Assembly (NCBI RefSeq): GCF_018598585.1
Contig: NZ_JAHESD010000026.1
Span: forward strand, 1 to 64,000
From: Chryseosolibacter indicum
Lineage (GTDB): Bacteria > Bacteroidota > Bacteroidia > Cytophagales > Cyclobacteriaceae
Direction of reading: 5' to 3'
Length of the DNA: 64,000 bases
Shown here: piece after piece, positions 18,296 to 28,439 of the stretch
Layout: each line of letters begins with the position of its first letter
Numbering within the stretch: the first letter of the stretch is position 1
Translations under genes and position numbers: made by a program
Notes under the pieces: model-generated
The model's database searches: none
What the model saw: the letters and a program-made list of their open reading frames with translations, nothing else
What the model was told of the DNA's origin: nothing

Positions 18296-19861
18296 TTAAT
18301 CCACGTTGTCGTGGAGAAACTTATTGTTTCCTAAAATATTATTATCATCATTCAGATTATACTTAGAAATAAAAGGTTCAGCTGAATGCGGAACGTCATT
18401 CATTTTAACACCACGACGCAAGTATGCGGGTAATGACCATTTCTCATTAAACTCTTCTTTCGTCATTTCGTGTTTACGCACTTGCTTTAACTGCTCTTTA
18501 CGTTCACGTGCCTGCTGTTGCAGTCTATCACGAGTAGTGCGTAATTCCATCATTCCGTCCTCGTTAATTGTTTGATCACTATATCGTTCTGTTATAGGAT
18601 CAAAGTCGTCGTCCTTTAAAAGACTATCATCTCCGTCGTTGTCATTATAATCAAACGGAGTATTTACTTTATTAAAAGGACCAGTAAAAACTAGCTCTCG
18701 CTCGTTTGTTGCCTCTTCCTGATTATCCTTCTGAACTTCAGGTTTTATTTCCTGTTTTGTCTTCACCTGAAGATCTTTTTTCTCATTAACAGAATTATCT
18801 GGAGTAAATAACCATCCTTGTGAACGCTCAAGATCATGAACCTTCTTCTCATCAACCTTACGCGAGATTGGCAATTTTACGTCTGCCTGGAAACCAGTTG
18901 CGATAACGGTTACTCTAATCCTATCACCAAGATCAGGATCGACACCATGACCGAAGATCATTTCAGCTTCATCACCTGCCTGCTCCTGAATATATTCAGT
19001 GATTTCGGTGAGCTCATCCATCTGCAATTCAGCCTCAACACCTGATATAATCGAAAGCAAGATCTTCTTTGCACCCATAATATCACGGTTATCAAGCAAT
19101 GGCGATGACAATGCACCTTCTGCAGCTTTTTTCGCTCTCGCATCGCCACGCGTTTCTGCCGATCCCATTACCGCAGCGCCTGCATTTAACATGACAGTGC
19201 GAACGTCCTGGAAGTCGACGTTAACATAACCAGCAAGGGTTATAATTTCTGCGATACTTTTCGCAGCAGTTGTCAATATATTATCAGCTTGAGCAAAAGC
19301 TTGTCCAATAGCAAGGTTACCATAAATTTCACGAAGCTTATCGTTTAAAATAACAAGCACGGTATCGCAGCTTTGTCGCAATCCTTCGATACCATACTCT
19401 GCCTGAGCAGCTTTCTTCTTACCTTCAAAAGAGAACGGCGCTGTTACTATACCAACGGTAAGTATATCCATATCTTTTGCGATCTTCGCAATAACAGGAG
19501 CAGCTCCCGTTCCTGTACCTCCGCCCATACCCGCAGTAATAAAAACCATCTTGGTACCAGTAAGCATTTCACGAATCTGATCCTTACTTTCCAAGGCTGC
19601 ATTTTTACCTACCTCAGGGTTTGCACCACAACCAAGCCCTTCTGTAAGGTTGGCTCCTATCTGAAGTTTATTAGGTACCGGGCTTAGGTTCAAAGCCTGA
19701 TTATCTGTATTACAAACTACAAACTCGACATCTTTAATGCCCTGCTTGTACATGTGATTCACCGCGTTGCTTCCTCCCCCGCCTACTCCAATCACTTTTA
19801 TGATCGAACGATTCTGGCTATGTTTGGGGATTTCGAATTTGTAAGACCCTGTTTCAAACAT
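18296..19861 (-). CDS. ftsZ: Cell division GTPase FtsZ
   Basis: Tubulin homologue that forms the Z-ring at mid-cell. Of 521 residues, the GTPase core has [13 protein letters not shown] at 25-37 and the tubulin signature [10 protein letters not shown] at 113-122; the T7 segment reads NVDFQDV near 218. A long charged linker (about 330-470) leads to the conserved FtsA-binding peptide [10 protein letters not shown] near 477-486, followed by a further tail of nearly 40 residues ending FLHDNVD. The protein is longer than the E. coli one (383) because of linker and tail. It is the last gene of the operon, 23 bases after ftsA. Confidence 0.98.
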   Translation of the reverse strand: MFETGSYKFEIPKHSQNRSIIKVIGVGGGGSNAVNHMYKQGIKDVEFVVCNTDNQALNLSPVPNKLQIGANLTEGLGCGANPEVGKNAALESKDQIREMLTGTKMVFITAGMGGGTGTGAAPVIAKIAKDMDILTVGIVTAPFSFEGKKKAAQAEYGIEGLRQSCDTVLVILNDKLREIYGNLAIGQAFAQADNILTTAAKSIAEIITLAGYVNVDFQDVRTVMLNAGAAVMGSAETRGDARAKKAAEGALSSPLLDNRDIMGAKKILLSIISGVEAELQMDELTEITEYIQEQAGDEAEMIFGHGVDPDLGDRIRVTVIATGFQADVKLPISRKVDEKKVHDLERSQGWLFTPDNSVNEKKDLQVKTKQEIKPEVQKDNQEEATNERELVFTGPFNKVNTPFDYNDNDGDDSLLKDDDFDPITERYSDQTINEDGMMELRTTRDRLQQQARERKEQLKQVRKHEMTKEEFNEKWSLPAYLRRGVKMNDVPHSAEPFISKYNLNDDNNILGNNKFLHDNVD

Positions 19862-19884
19862 ATTATTTTCTATTAGTGGTTGTA

Positions 19885-21192
19885 TTAGTACTCATTTTTA
19901 CCGTCCAGATCATCAATCAAAAGACTCTTCGTTTTATTTAAAATATCATTGAAGAAATTTTTTGATGGAGTAGCTGGCTTTTTAATACGTGCCGCTTTTA
20001 CTACTTCACGTGCCTCTTTATATCTATCAACTCTTTCATCAAGAGAGCGGAAACCGGATAATACCAGACCTACAGCAGTTGCATACATCGGACTCTTTAT
20101 AGACTCTATTTTACTCTTACCAAGGTGCTCGTTGGGGTAACCAATACGTGTATCCATACCAGTCATATACTCTACCAACTGCTTTAACGAGCTTAACTGC
20201 GCTCCTCCACCAGTTATTACAATTCCCCCTGCGAGCCGGTTTTCGAATCCTGAACTGATGATTTCTCCATGGGCCATTTCAATAATTTCTTCCATTCTAG
20301 CTTGGATAATGTTTGAAAGGTTTTTTACAGAGATCTCTTTTGCAGCACGATTTCTAATACCAGGTATTGAAACTATTTCATTTGGGCTCGCTTCTTCTGC
20401 TATAGCTTTACCAAATCTTGTTTTCAATTGTTCGGCTTGTTGTGGTAATACCATTAAGCCTTGCTTTATATCATTAGTAACAATGTTACCTCCAAACGGA
20501 ATAACTGCGGTGTGACGAATGATATTATCATAGAAAATGGCAATATCAGTTGTTCCACCTCCAATATCTATTAAACATACACCAGCCTCTTTTTCTTCAT
20601 CGCTTAATACGGCCAGGCTAGATGCTAATGGCTCAAGTATTAAATCATCTATCTCTAAGCCAGCTCTACGAACGCACTTGTTAATATTGTTAATTGCGTT
20701 TGTTTGTGCTGTGATAATATGAAAATCTGCCTCTAACCTAACGCCAGACATCCCTACAGGTTCTTTTATACCATCTTCATAATCAACCATGTAATCCTGA
20801 GGCATCACGTGAATAATCTGACTTCCTGGAGGCACAACCATTCGATACATATCTTGTGTTAAACGCTCAACATCGTCAACGGTAATCTCATCTTCTTTTG
20901 AAGAACGAGTAATACCACCGTGTTGAATAAAGCTTCTAATATGTTGTCCGGCAATTCCTACGTTTACAACTCCTATATCAATGCCTGATTGATCACCCGC
21001 CTCTTTAATCGCTTTCTCGATAGCATAAACGGTCTTGTCTATATTAAAAACAATTCCTTTTACGACGCCTTCAGATTCTGCTTTTCCCATTCCCAGCACC
21101 TCAAGCTTGCCGAATTCATTCTTGCGACCGACAATCACACAAATTTTTGTTGTGCCAATGTCGAGACCGACTACGATTTTTTCATGTTCCAT
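19885..21192 (-). CDS. ftsA: Cell division protein FtsA
   Basis: Actin-like ATPase that tethers FtsZ to the membrane. I place the start at the ATG giving MEHEKIVVGLDIGTTK, because the longer frame adds 24 residues rich in Thr/Phe upstream of the first conserved strand. That leaves 435 residues. Seen: VGLDIGTTKICVIVG (phosphate 1) near 8, the 1C insertion, DIGGGTTDIAIF near 213 (phosphate 2), and GIVITGGGAQLSSL near 340 (adenosine motif). The C-terminal segment before the stop (FFNDILNKTKSLLIDDL) is a plausible amphipathic membrane helix. It precedes ftsZ by 23 bases and follows ftsQ after a 134-base gap. Confidence 0.96.
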   Translation of the reverse strand: MEHEKIVVGLDIGTTKICVIVGRKNEFGKLEVLGMGKAESEGVVKGIVFNIDKTVYAIEKAIKEAGDQSGIDIGVVNVGIAGQHIRSFIQHGGITRSSKEDEITVDDVERLTQDMYRMVVPPGSQIIHVMPQDYMVDYEDGIKEPVGMSGVRLEADFHIITAQTNAINNINKCVRRAGLEIDDLILEPLASSLAVLSDEEKEAGVCLIDIGGGTTDIAIFYDNIIRHTAVIPFGGNIVTNDIKQGLMVLPQQAEQLKTRFGKAIAEEASPNEIVSIPGIRNRAAKEISVKNLSNIIQARMEEIIEMAHGEIISSGFENRLAGGIVITGGGAQLSSLKQLVEYMTGMDTRIGYPNEHLGKSKIESIKSPMYATAVGLVLSGFRSLDERVDRYKEAREVVKAARIKKPATPSKNFFNDILNKTKSLLIDDLDGKNEY

Positions 21193-21326
21193 GGTTGTAA
21201 AATTATTAATAGTGGTTGTTGTCTTGTTAGTCAAAAAAAATTCTAAAACAGTTAAAAAAATCAACCCCTCTTAGTGATCAACTCGTTTATGATCAGCGAA
21301 TGCCTCTCGAAAAACCAATAATCTAA

Positions 21327-22091
21327 CTATTCAGCTACTATCTGCCCCTCAAACTCCAGGTTCACTCTACTGTATTTGTTCCACCCTACTCGTGGCAGAA
21401 TTTCTTTATAAAAAATCCTTAACTTTTTAAATTTTGATTCAATATCCTCTGGCTTTCCAAATTCTATATCCTCGTCTCCTACCTGTGGAATTACGGTAAT
21501 TTTTCCACGGCTGTCTATATCTAGTTGTGCTATCTGCGCGCTCCAAAAATCATCTTCTCTGATTGTATTAATCATTTCCAATAACTGCTCTCCGTGTTCA
21601 AGCGCATAAACATTGGGTTGTTTAAGCATTTGCGATACATAGCCACCACTAATTAACATTACTCTTGCGGTAAACTTCTCCGAAGTAGGCATTATAGTCC
21701 CATCTTCTGCAATATATCCATCTGGTCCGTCATTTCTGATAATTCTCGCTATAGGTCTTCTTAACTCAACATTCACGATAAGATTACCTTTTAGATCACT
21801 AAATAATTCCGCATTCTTTATAAAAGGATCACGCTTTATTCTTTTTTCAATTACTTTAAAATCCACTTTACTCAGGCTCGCACCTCTTAAGTTCTGGTGA
21901 TCCAATTGCATAAGATCAGCGATATCAGATTCATCCAGAAAATGATTGCCATGTATATTCTCAATCCGAATCTGTATATCGTGCACAGCAATATCACCTT
22001 TCATTCTTTCAGTGAAAGCAATTAGCCCAAACACTACAATCAACACCACTGCAATTTTAATCTCACGTTTGATGTTGAACTTAAACTTCAT
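21327..22091 (-). CDS. ftsQ: Cell division protein FtsQ/DivIB-like
   Basis: Bitopic divisome protein that recruits FtsL-type partners and regulates septal wall synthesis. The 254 residues have a short cytoplasmic tail (MKFKFNIKREIK), one membrane helix (about 12-26), a POTRA-like region starting VHDIQIRIEN (about 36-105), and a beta domain with PIARIIRNDGPDGYIAEDGT near 113-132, the usual FtsQ signature. Sequence similarity outside these parts is low, as is normal in this phylum. The start overlaps the end of murC by 11 bases, so translation is probably coupled. Confidence 0.88.
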   Translation of the reverse strand: MKFKFNIKREIKIAVVLIVVFGLIAFTERMKGDIAVHDIQIRIENIHGNHFLDESDIADLMQLDHQNLRGASLSKVDFKVIEKRIKRDPFIKNAELFSDLKGNLIVNVELRRPIARIIRNDGPDGYIAEDGTIMPTSEKFTARVMLISGGYVSQMLKQPNVYALEHGEQLLEMINTIREDDFWSAQIAQLDIDSRGKITVIPQVGDEDIEFGKPEDIESKFKKLRIFYKEILPRVGWNKYSRVNLEFEGQIVAE

Positions 22092-23475
22092 ATCTTTTGA
22101 TCACCATTTCCTTTATAGGTTGAATAAAAGTATCTATATCACCTGCTCCAACTGTAGCTAAAACATCTATATCAATAGAACTGAGTTTATCCATAAGATT
22201 TGTTTTGTTACATCTTATCTTTGATATACTCGTAATGTCTTTAAATACCATATCAGCATCTACCCCAGGAATTGGTAATTCTCTTGCAGGGTATATATCC
22301 ATAAGTAATACTTCGTCTGCAATGCTCAAGCTTTTAGCAAACCCATCAGCGAAGTCGCGTGTTCTTGTAAAAAGATGCGGTTGAAACACTACCGTTACTT
22401 TTCTATTCTGATACATTGACTTCATTGATTTAAGAAAAGCTTCAATCTCCGCAGGATGATGCGCATAGTCATCGACAAAAATCACTTGCTTTCCCTTTAG
22501 AATAAATTCAAATCTTCTTTTTACACCTGAGAAACTTTCAAGTGCATTTTTAATCGTTGACAGATCGACACCGCATTGCGTTGTAGCGATAGATGCAGCG
22601 ATCGCATTTTCAATGTTATGAAAACCGGGAACACCAAGCTTAATATGTTCGACATCTCCAAAGCCATGCAGATCGAATTCAAAAAATCCGTTTTCAGCAG
22701 AAATGTTGCTGGCAAAAAATTGCCCCCGGCTCAAACCATATATGTATTTTGTAACATGATTCATGTTACTTGCTAACTTTTCAGCTATCGATTCATGAAT
22801 AATGAGATGACCACCTTTATTAATTTGTTTAATAAAATCCTTAAACGATTGAATTACACTTTCATGATCTCCATAAATGTCTAAATGATCAGCATCAGCA
22901 GAAGTAACAACAGCAACCTGAGGATAAAGTGTAAGAAACGAGCGATCGAATTCATCGGCCTCAGCCACAGCTATTGTTTCCCTTGTCACATCCCCCTGCA
23001 TAATTAGGTTTGAATTGTAATTAGTGGTGATCCCACCCAGAAACCCAACCATGCTTTTTCCTGCTGTTTTAAGAATATGAGCAACCATGGAGGATGTTGT
23101 CGTCTTTCCATGTGTTCCTGCAACAGCAACAGTCTGGTAATCCTTTGATATAAGGCCTAATACTTCAGATCTTTTATTAATAAGATAACCTTTCTCTTTT
23201 AAATAATTATACTCTTTATGATCTTTCGGAATAGCAGGCGTAAAGATTACCAAAGTTTTATCCCTTTCTTGAACAACTTCCTGAGGAATGAATTCAATAC
23301 CGTCTTCGTAATGGATCTTCATTCCCTCTTTCTCTAGTGCTACAGTAAGAGCTGTAGATGTCTTGTCATACCCTGATACACTAAGGCCTTTCTTCATAAA
23401 CCACCTCGCAAGAGCAGACATACCTATCCCTCCTATGCCTAAAAAATATATGTTGTTATATTGTTCTAGTTTCAC
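22081..23475 (-). CDS. murC: UDP-N-acetylmuramate--L-alanine ligase
   Basis: Adds L-Ala to UDP-MurNAc, the first peptide step of peptidoglycan synthesis in the cytoplasm. The 464-residue protein shows the N-terminal Rossmann motif FLGIGGIGMSALARWF near 10-25, P-loop AGTHGKTTTSSM near 118-129, the central-domain motif EADEFDRSF near 173, and the C-terminal Mur motif DDYAHHPAEIEA near 330 (the HHP form is characteristic of MurC). It lies 11 bases after murG and overlaps ftsQ by 11 bases. Confidence 0.97.
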   Translation of the reverse strand: MKLEQYNNIYFLGIGGIGMSALARWFMKKGLSVSGYDKTSTALTVALEKEGMKIHYEDGIEFIPQEVVQERDKTLVIFTPAIPKDHKEYNYLKEKGYLINKRSEVLGLISKDYQTVAVAGTHGKTTTSSMVAHILKTAGKSMVGFLGGITTNYNSNLIMQGDVTRETIAVAEADEFDRSFLTLYPQVAVVTSADADHLDIYGDHESVIQSFKDFIKQINKGGHLIIHESIAEKLASNMNHVTKYIYGLSRGQFFASNISAENGFFEFDLHGFGDVEHIKLGVPGFHNIENAIAASIATTQCGVDLSTIKNALESFSGVKRRFEFILKGKQVIFVDDYAHHPAEIEAFLKSMKSMYQNRKVTVVFQPHLFTRTRDFADGFAKSLSIADEVLLMDIYPARELPIPGVDADMVFKDITSISKIRCNKTNLMDKLSSIDIDVLATVGAGDIDTFIQPIKEMVIKRYEV

Positions 23476-23486
23476 GTTTATTCAAT

Positions 23487-24659
23487 TCAATGTTCACTTT
23501 GGATTTTTACTTCACTTGATGAATTTGCTCCAATTATTTTTTCAATTTCACTTACTATGTCTGCGGTAGCGTTAGGTCTTGCCAACTTTTCTATATTTTG
23601 ACTTAACTTATTGCACCGGTTCTCATCAAACAACAATCTTAACGCTTCATCTATTAAGACTTCCCTTGCATCCTTATCAGCAATCATAAGAGCAGCATCC
23701 TTTTCAACCAATGCCATAGCATTCTTCGTCTGATGATCCTCAGCAACATTCGGCGAGGGAACTAGTATACATGGTTTTTTTGCAATACAAAGCTCTGAAA
23801 CTGAAAGAGCCCCTGACCTTGATATAACAACATCAGCAGCGGCATAAGCAAGATCCATCTCCTTTAAAAAATCCTGTACACGTATCTTCTTTAAGTCATA
23901 AGCAGCAAGAGCATTTTTATATGCATCAAAATATCCTTTGCCTGTTTGCCATATAACCTGTACGTTCGCGTCAATCAGTTTTTCGATTCCTTTTAAAATA
24001 CTTTCATTTACTGTTCTCGCGCCCAGGCTTCCACCGATTATCAATAAAGTTTTGGTATTAGCTGTAAACCCAAAATGAGTTAAAGCTTTCTGTCTCTTTT
24101 CACCCACTCCAAGAATATCTTTACGAACAGGGTTTCCTGTAAGTACAATTTTTTCTTTAGGAAAGTACTTTGCCATCCCATCATAGGCAACACATATCCT
24201 GGTGACTTTTTCTGCCACTTGTTTATTTGCCAACCCAGCGAAAGAATTTTGTTCCTGAATTACAGTAGGAATACCTGACCGGGTCGCGGCAATCATAATT
24301 GGACCGCTTGCATATCCTCCTGTTCCTATAACCGCATGTGGTTTAAATTTTTTTACAATACTTATCGCACGAACATAGCTGACAATAAGCTTTACCGGGA
24401 ACAAAGCATTTGACAAAGTCAATTTACGTTGTAATCCACTAATCCATAATCCGATAATTTTATATCCGGCTTCAGGCACGCGCGTCATTTCCATTCTTCC
24501 CTTTGCACCTACAAACAGTATCTGTGCATCAGGATGACGTTCACGGAAAGCATTTGCAATTGCTACCGCTGGAAAAATGTGTCCACCGGTACCTCCGCCG
24601 CTCACTATTAATCGATATGGTTCTGGCTTACTCAACTTTATTGTTTCTTTAGGCTGCAA
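23487..24659 (-). CDS. murG: Undecaprenyldiphospho-muramoylpentapeptide beta-N-acetylglucosaminyltransferase
   Basis: Transfers GlcNAc to lipid I, making lipid II on the cytoplasmic face of the membrane. The 390 residues include SGGGTGGHIFPAVAIA near 19-34 (first G-loop), GTGGYASGP near 111 (second G-loop), IGGSLGAR near 204 (third G-loop) and the UDP-sugar site SRSGALSVSEL near 276. The start overlaps the end of ftsW by 11 bases. It follows ftsW directly, which is the common dcw order. Confidence 0.97.
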   Translation of the reverse strand: MQPKETIKLSKPEPYRLIVSGGGTGGHIFPAVAIANAFRERHPDAQILFVGAKGRMEMTRVPEAGYKIIGLWISGLQRKLTLSNALFPVKLIVSYVRAISIVKKFKPHAVIGTGGYASGPIMIAATRSGIPTVIQEQNSFAGLANKQVAEKVTRICVAYDGMAKYFPKEKIVLTGNPVRKDILGVGEKRQKALTHFGFTANTKTLLIIGGSLGARTVNESILKGIEKLIDANVQVIWQTGKGYFDAYKNALAAYDLKKIRVQDFLKEMDLAYAAADVVISRSGALSVSELCIAKKPCILVPSPNVAEDHQTKNAMALVEKDAALMIADKDAREVLIDEALRLLFDENRCNKLSQNIEKLARPNATADIVSEIEKIIGANSSSEVKIQSEH

Positions 24660-25845
24660 CTTTTGCTACTGTCTTTTTATTTTCTTTAATGTCTTTACTA
24701 TCTGTATCACTCGTCTTCTCCCATGAGCGATCTTGTTCTCCGCGGCTAACACTCAGTATAATCCCAACGGCTAGTCCGGTAAATACCATAGATGTACCTC
24801 CCATTGAAACGAGAGGAAGAGGCTGACCTGTTATTGGACCTAGGCCCACAACTACTCCCATATTAACCATTGCCTGGCAGACAAGATCAAAACTTAACCC
24901 TGCAGAAAGCAAACCACCAAAGGCCCGTTCACTGTTATAAGCGGCTTTCATACCGCGGTGTAAAAGAATAAGATACAGGACAATGACAACTATCCCTCCT
25001 ATCATTCCATATTCTTCGATAACAATAGCATAAACAAAATCAGAATAAGGGTGAGGAAGAATATTTCGTTGATCACTATTACCTGGTCCCTTACCTGTTA
25101 CACCTCCTGTAGCTACAGCAATTCTTGCGTGCTTTGCCTGAAATGGCAGTTCCTTCTTTCCACTATTAGAGGCGATGTAATCATTAATACGAGCCAAAGC
25201 AGTACCTCCGCGAACACCGAATTTAAACGCTAGTGCACCAAAGAGTACACCGACGAACATTAGCATTGCAAGGTATTTAGTGGGGACACGGCCAATGAAC
25301 ATGATCAACATGCATGTAATGAGCAATAGCACTGCCGTTGACATGTTAGTGAGCGCGATAAGTCCACAAATAATACCACACCAAAACAATATTGGAATTA
25401 ATGATTCTTTTATATCGTCAATATTCTGCTGCCTTTTCGCTAACATACTTGCCAGATTTACGATTAACGCCAAACTGGCAAAATCAGAGGGCTGAAATGA
25501 TCCTACAATAGGTATAGAAATCCAGCGAGCTGCATCATTGATGGTTGTACCACTGGTGAATGTATAAATCAATAAAGGAATACTAATCCATAAGGCTAAC
25601 TTAGAAAGTTTGGAGTAGTATCTGTAGTCTACCTTATGAGCAAACCACATTGCAGCTAAGCCAATAAAAACTGTAAGCGTATGTTTAATAAGGAAACTCT
25701 CAGGACTTTGTGTTCTTTTATAAGCTAGCGTACCAATTGAGCTGTATACAACCAATATACTTATTAGTGAAAGGGTAAATATAACGGCCCATATAACGCG
25801 GTCGCCTTGAAGATTTCTATCTGCCCATTCTTTAATTTTTTGCAT
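24649..25845 (-). CDS. ftsW: Septal peptidoglycan polymerase FtsW (SEDS family)
   Basis: Polymerises glycan strands from lipid II at the septum together with the FtsI-type PBP of the same operon. The 398-residue protein has about ten membrane helices and the SEDS signatures: GTTINDAARWISIPIVGSFQPSDFASLAL near 100-128 and VGLGPITGQPLPLVSMGGTSM near 337-357. The C-terminal 30 residues are charged and cytoplasmic. It starts 3 bases after the murD stop and overlaps murG by 11. FtsW rather than RodA is inferred from its place in the cluster. Confidence 0.95.
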   Translation of the reverse strand: MQKIKEWADRNLQGDRVIWAVIFTLSLISILVVYSSIGTLAYKRTQSPESFLIKHTLTVFIGLAAMWFAHKVDYRYYSKLSKLALWISIPLLIYTFTSGTTINDAARWISIPIVGSFQPSDFASLALIVNLASMLAKRQQNIDDIKESLIPILFWCGIICGLIALTNMSTAVLLLITCMLIMFIGRVPTKYLAMLMFVGVLFGALAFKFGVRGGTALARINDYIASNSGKKELPFQAKHARIAVATGGVTGKGPGNSDQRNILPHPYSDFVYAIVIEEYGMIGGIVVIVLYLILLHRGMKAAYNSERAFGGLLSAGLSFDLVCQAMVNMGVVVGLGPITGQPLPLVSMGGTSMVFTGLAVGIILSVSRGEQDRSWEKTSDTDSKDIKENKKTVAKVAA

Positions 25846-25848
25846 AAG

Positions 25849-27204
25849 TTATCCCTCAATTTCTTTCTTTAACTCCTGAACGGCGTTTCTAAATTGATTG
25901 CCCCTGTCTTCATAATTTTTAAACAGGTCAAAACTTGCGCATGCAGGCGAAAGCAGAACTACGTCGCCTTGTTGTGCCACCTCTAACGCCATACGAACTA
26001 ATTCCTTAACACTTTGCGTCTCCTTCACCACAGGAACAATACCACCAAAAGCCCTCTTTAACTTTTCATTATCCTTACCAAGGCAAATCAAAGTCTTTAC
26101 CTTCTTTTGTACTTCAGACTCAATTAGCTTATAATCATTCCCTTTATCAACTCCTCCTGCTATCCAAATAAGATTCTTTTCATAACTGCCCAACGCATAG
26201 ATTACTGAATCCACGTTAGTTGCCTTCGAATCATTTATAAATTCAACTCCTTTAATGACTCCAACTGATTCTAAACGATGAGGTGCATTTTTAAAAGTTT
26301 TTAATCCCTCCCTGATTGCTTTAACATTTACACCGGCAAAATAAACTGCCGACACAGCAGCCATTGTATTAATTAAATTGTGTGGACCTTTTAAAGTTGT
26401 TTCTGATTGTGCTATAAAAAACTTCTCCTTAAAGTTGAAAACCATCTGCTGTCCATCATATTTAACAGGAGCTACGGCATCTGCTTTTAAAGAGACAGGA
26501 ATTTTTTTAGGTACAATGGGACGACTGGAAATCTCGTTGTTTATGATAGCATCATCTGCGTAATAAATAAACTCCTCCTGTGCAGACATGTTGTCAATGA
26601 GCTGAAACTTAGAGTTTACATAATTCTGCATGGTGTACTCGTAGCGATCTAAATGATCCGGAGTTATATTTAATAGAATTCCAATGTCGGGTCTGAATGT
26701 CTCCGTTCCGTCCAATTGAAAGCTACTTAGTTCTAATATATACCAATCGTATTTTTTATCGCCTACCTGTCGCGCCATGCTAAAACCGACATTACCAGCA
26801 AGTGCTACATCAAAGCCCGCACTCTTCAACAAATGATAGGTAAGTAATGTGGTAGTAGTCTTACCATTGGTGCCTGTAATAGCTATTATCTTACTTCCGT
26901 TTGCGTACCGATACGCAAATTCAATCTCATCAATAATAGAGATATTTGAAGCTTTTACTCTTTTAATAACTTCAGCTTTATCTGGTATACCTGGGCTTTT
27001 TATTACTAAGTCCGCATTTGTTATTGCCTCGTAAGTATGAACACCTTCTTCAAAAGGAATTTCGTGTAACTGAAGCTCAGCTTTATATTTATCTTTTATT
27101 TGTCCCTGGTCAGACACAAAAACATCATAACCCTTAGCCTTTGCTAAAATAGCCGCACCGGTTCCACTTTCTCCCGACCCTAGTATGACAACTCTCTCTT
27201 TCAT
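25849..27204 (-). CDS. murD: UDP-N-acetylmuramoylalanine--D-glutamate ligase
   Basis: Adds D-Glu to UDP-MurNAc-L-Ala. The 451 residues show the N-terminal nucleotide fold [17 protein letters not shown] at 4-20, P-loop [12 protein letters not shown] near 110-121, [10 protein letters not shown] near 183 and the C-terminal GVDKGNDY near 343. The start overlaps the end of mraY by 4 bases (ATGA), and ftsW begins 3 bases after its stop. Confidence 0.97.
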   Translation of the reverse strand: MKERVVILGSGESGTGAAILAKAKGYDVFVSDQGQIKDKYKAELQLHEIPFEEGVHTYEAITNADLVIKSPGIPDKAEVIKRVKASNISIIDEIEFAYRYANGSKIIAITGTNGKTTTTLLTYHLLKSAGFDVALAGNVGFSMARQVGDKKYDWYILELSSFQLDGTETFRPDIGILLNITPDHLDRYEYTMQNYVNSKFQLIDNMSAQEEFIYYADDAIINNEISSRPIVPKKIPVSLKADAVAPVKYDGQQMVFNFKEKFFIAQSETTLKGPHNLINTMAAVSAVYFAGVNVKAIREGLKTFKNAPHRLESVGVIKGVEFINDSKATNVDSVIYALGSYEKNLIWIAGGVDKGNDYKLIESEVQKKVKTLICLGKDNEKLKRAFGGIVPVVKETQSVKELVRMALEVAQQGDVVLLSPACASFDLFKNYEDRGNQFRNAVQELKKEIEG

Positions 27205-28433
27205 CTTAGTTTAAGGGTTGCTAAGGTTATAATTGCCAACAAAATTCCTACTATCCAAAAACGAGTTACGATTTTCGCTTCTGGAATATTCATCTTCTGA
27301 TAATGGTGATGAAGCGGTGACATCAGGAATATCCTTCTTCCTTCGCCGTATTTCTTTTTAGTGTATTTGAAATAAGATACCTGGATCATTACAGAAAGAT
27401 TCTCAACCAAGAAAATACCACAGAGGACTGGGATAAGTAGTTCCTTTCGAACTGCCAGCGCCAGTACTGCAATAACACCACCAAGTGTTAAGCTCCCAGT
27501 ATCTCCCATAAATACCTGCGCCGGGTAAGCGTTGTACCATAAAAAGCCTAAACACGCACCAACAAAAGCTGTACAGAAAATTACCAGTTCAGCCAAGTTA
27601 GGAATGTACATGATGTTAAGGTAATTACTAAAGTCAATGCGACCTGACAAGTATGCAAGTATTGCTATGGTAAGACCAATGATTCCAGAAGTACCTGCAG
27701 CTAATCCATCTATACCATCGGTAATATTTGCACCATTGGAAACTCCTGTGACGACGATGATTACAACAAAGACATAAACTAACCAAGTGTAGTCGTCCGG
27801 AACAAAAGGTATAAAATCATTATAATCAAGCTCATTGTTTTTCAAAAAGGGCATAGTAGTCTTCATTGACTTAATGTCCTTATACTTTATATTGAAGTCT
27901 TCATCCTGCTTCCATTCACTACTTTGAATATTTGAAACTTCTCCTTTACTGGCAACCTGTCTTACAACAACTTCATCGCTGAAATACAACGTAAGTCCTA
28001 CGATTAACCCTATACCTACCTGTCCAACGATCTTAAACTTGCCAGCTAAACCCTTCTTATCCTTCTTGAAAACTTTAATATAATCGTCTAAAAATCCAAT
28101 TAATCCTAACCAGATTGTGGTAATGACTAATAAGATAATATATATGTTATCAATACGAGAGAATAAGAGCGTCGGGATAAGAATAGCTGCAATGATAATA
28201 AGGCCTCCCATTGTAGGAGTTCCCTTCTTTTGCATCTGCCCCTCAAGCCCAAGATCCCTTATGTCCTCACCAACTTGTTTTCTTCTTAAATAACTTATTA
28301 AACTCTTCCCAAATGTTATTGTAATTAGCAGTGAAATAAATGCTGCCATTCCTGCTCGGAATGAAATATATTGGAACACCCCTGCACCAGGTACGTCAAG
28401 TTCATTTAAGTATTCAAACAAGTAGTATAACAT
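27201..28433 (-). CDS. mraY: Phospho-N-acetylmuramoyl-pentapeptide transferase, long form
   Basis: Moves phospho-MurNAc-pentapeptide to undecaprenyl phosphate, giving lipid I. The 410-residue protein has about ten membrane helices and the catalytic aspartates in FLDDYIK (D116, D117) and NITDGIDGL (near 236-244), plus [10 protein letters not shown] near 373. It is about 50 residues longer than the E. coli enzyme. The extra sequence is a hydrophilic stretch around 152-195 (starting SDEVVVRQV) between the helix at 135-150 and the conserved TTMPFLKN. Long MraY forms are usual in Bacteroidota as far as I know. Start and stop interlock with murE (6-base gap) and murD (4-base overlap). Confidence 0.96.
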   Translation of the reverse strand: MLYYLFEYLNELDVPGAGVFQYISFRAGMAAFISLLITITFGKSLISYLRRKQVGEDIRDLGLEGQMQKKGTPTMGGLIIIAAILIPTLLFSRIDNIYIILLVITTIWLGLIGFLDDYIKVFKKDKKGLAGKFKIVGQVGIGLIVGLTLYFSDEVVVRQVASKGEVSNIQSSEWKQDEDFNIKYKDIKSMKTTMPFLKNNELDYNDFIPFVPDDYTWLVYVFVVIIVVTGVSNGANITDGIDGLAAGTSGIIGLTIAILAYLSGRIDFSNYLNIMYIPNLAELVIFCTAFVGACLGFLWYNAYPAQVFMGDTGSLTLGGVIAVLALAVRKELLIPVLCGIFLVENLSVMIQVSYFKYTKKKYGEGRRIFLMSPLHHHYQKMNIPEAKIVTRFWIVGILLAIITLATLKLR

Positions 28434-28439
28434 GTTCCG

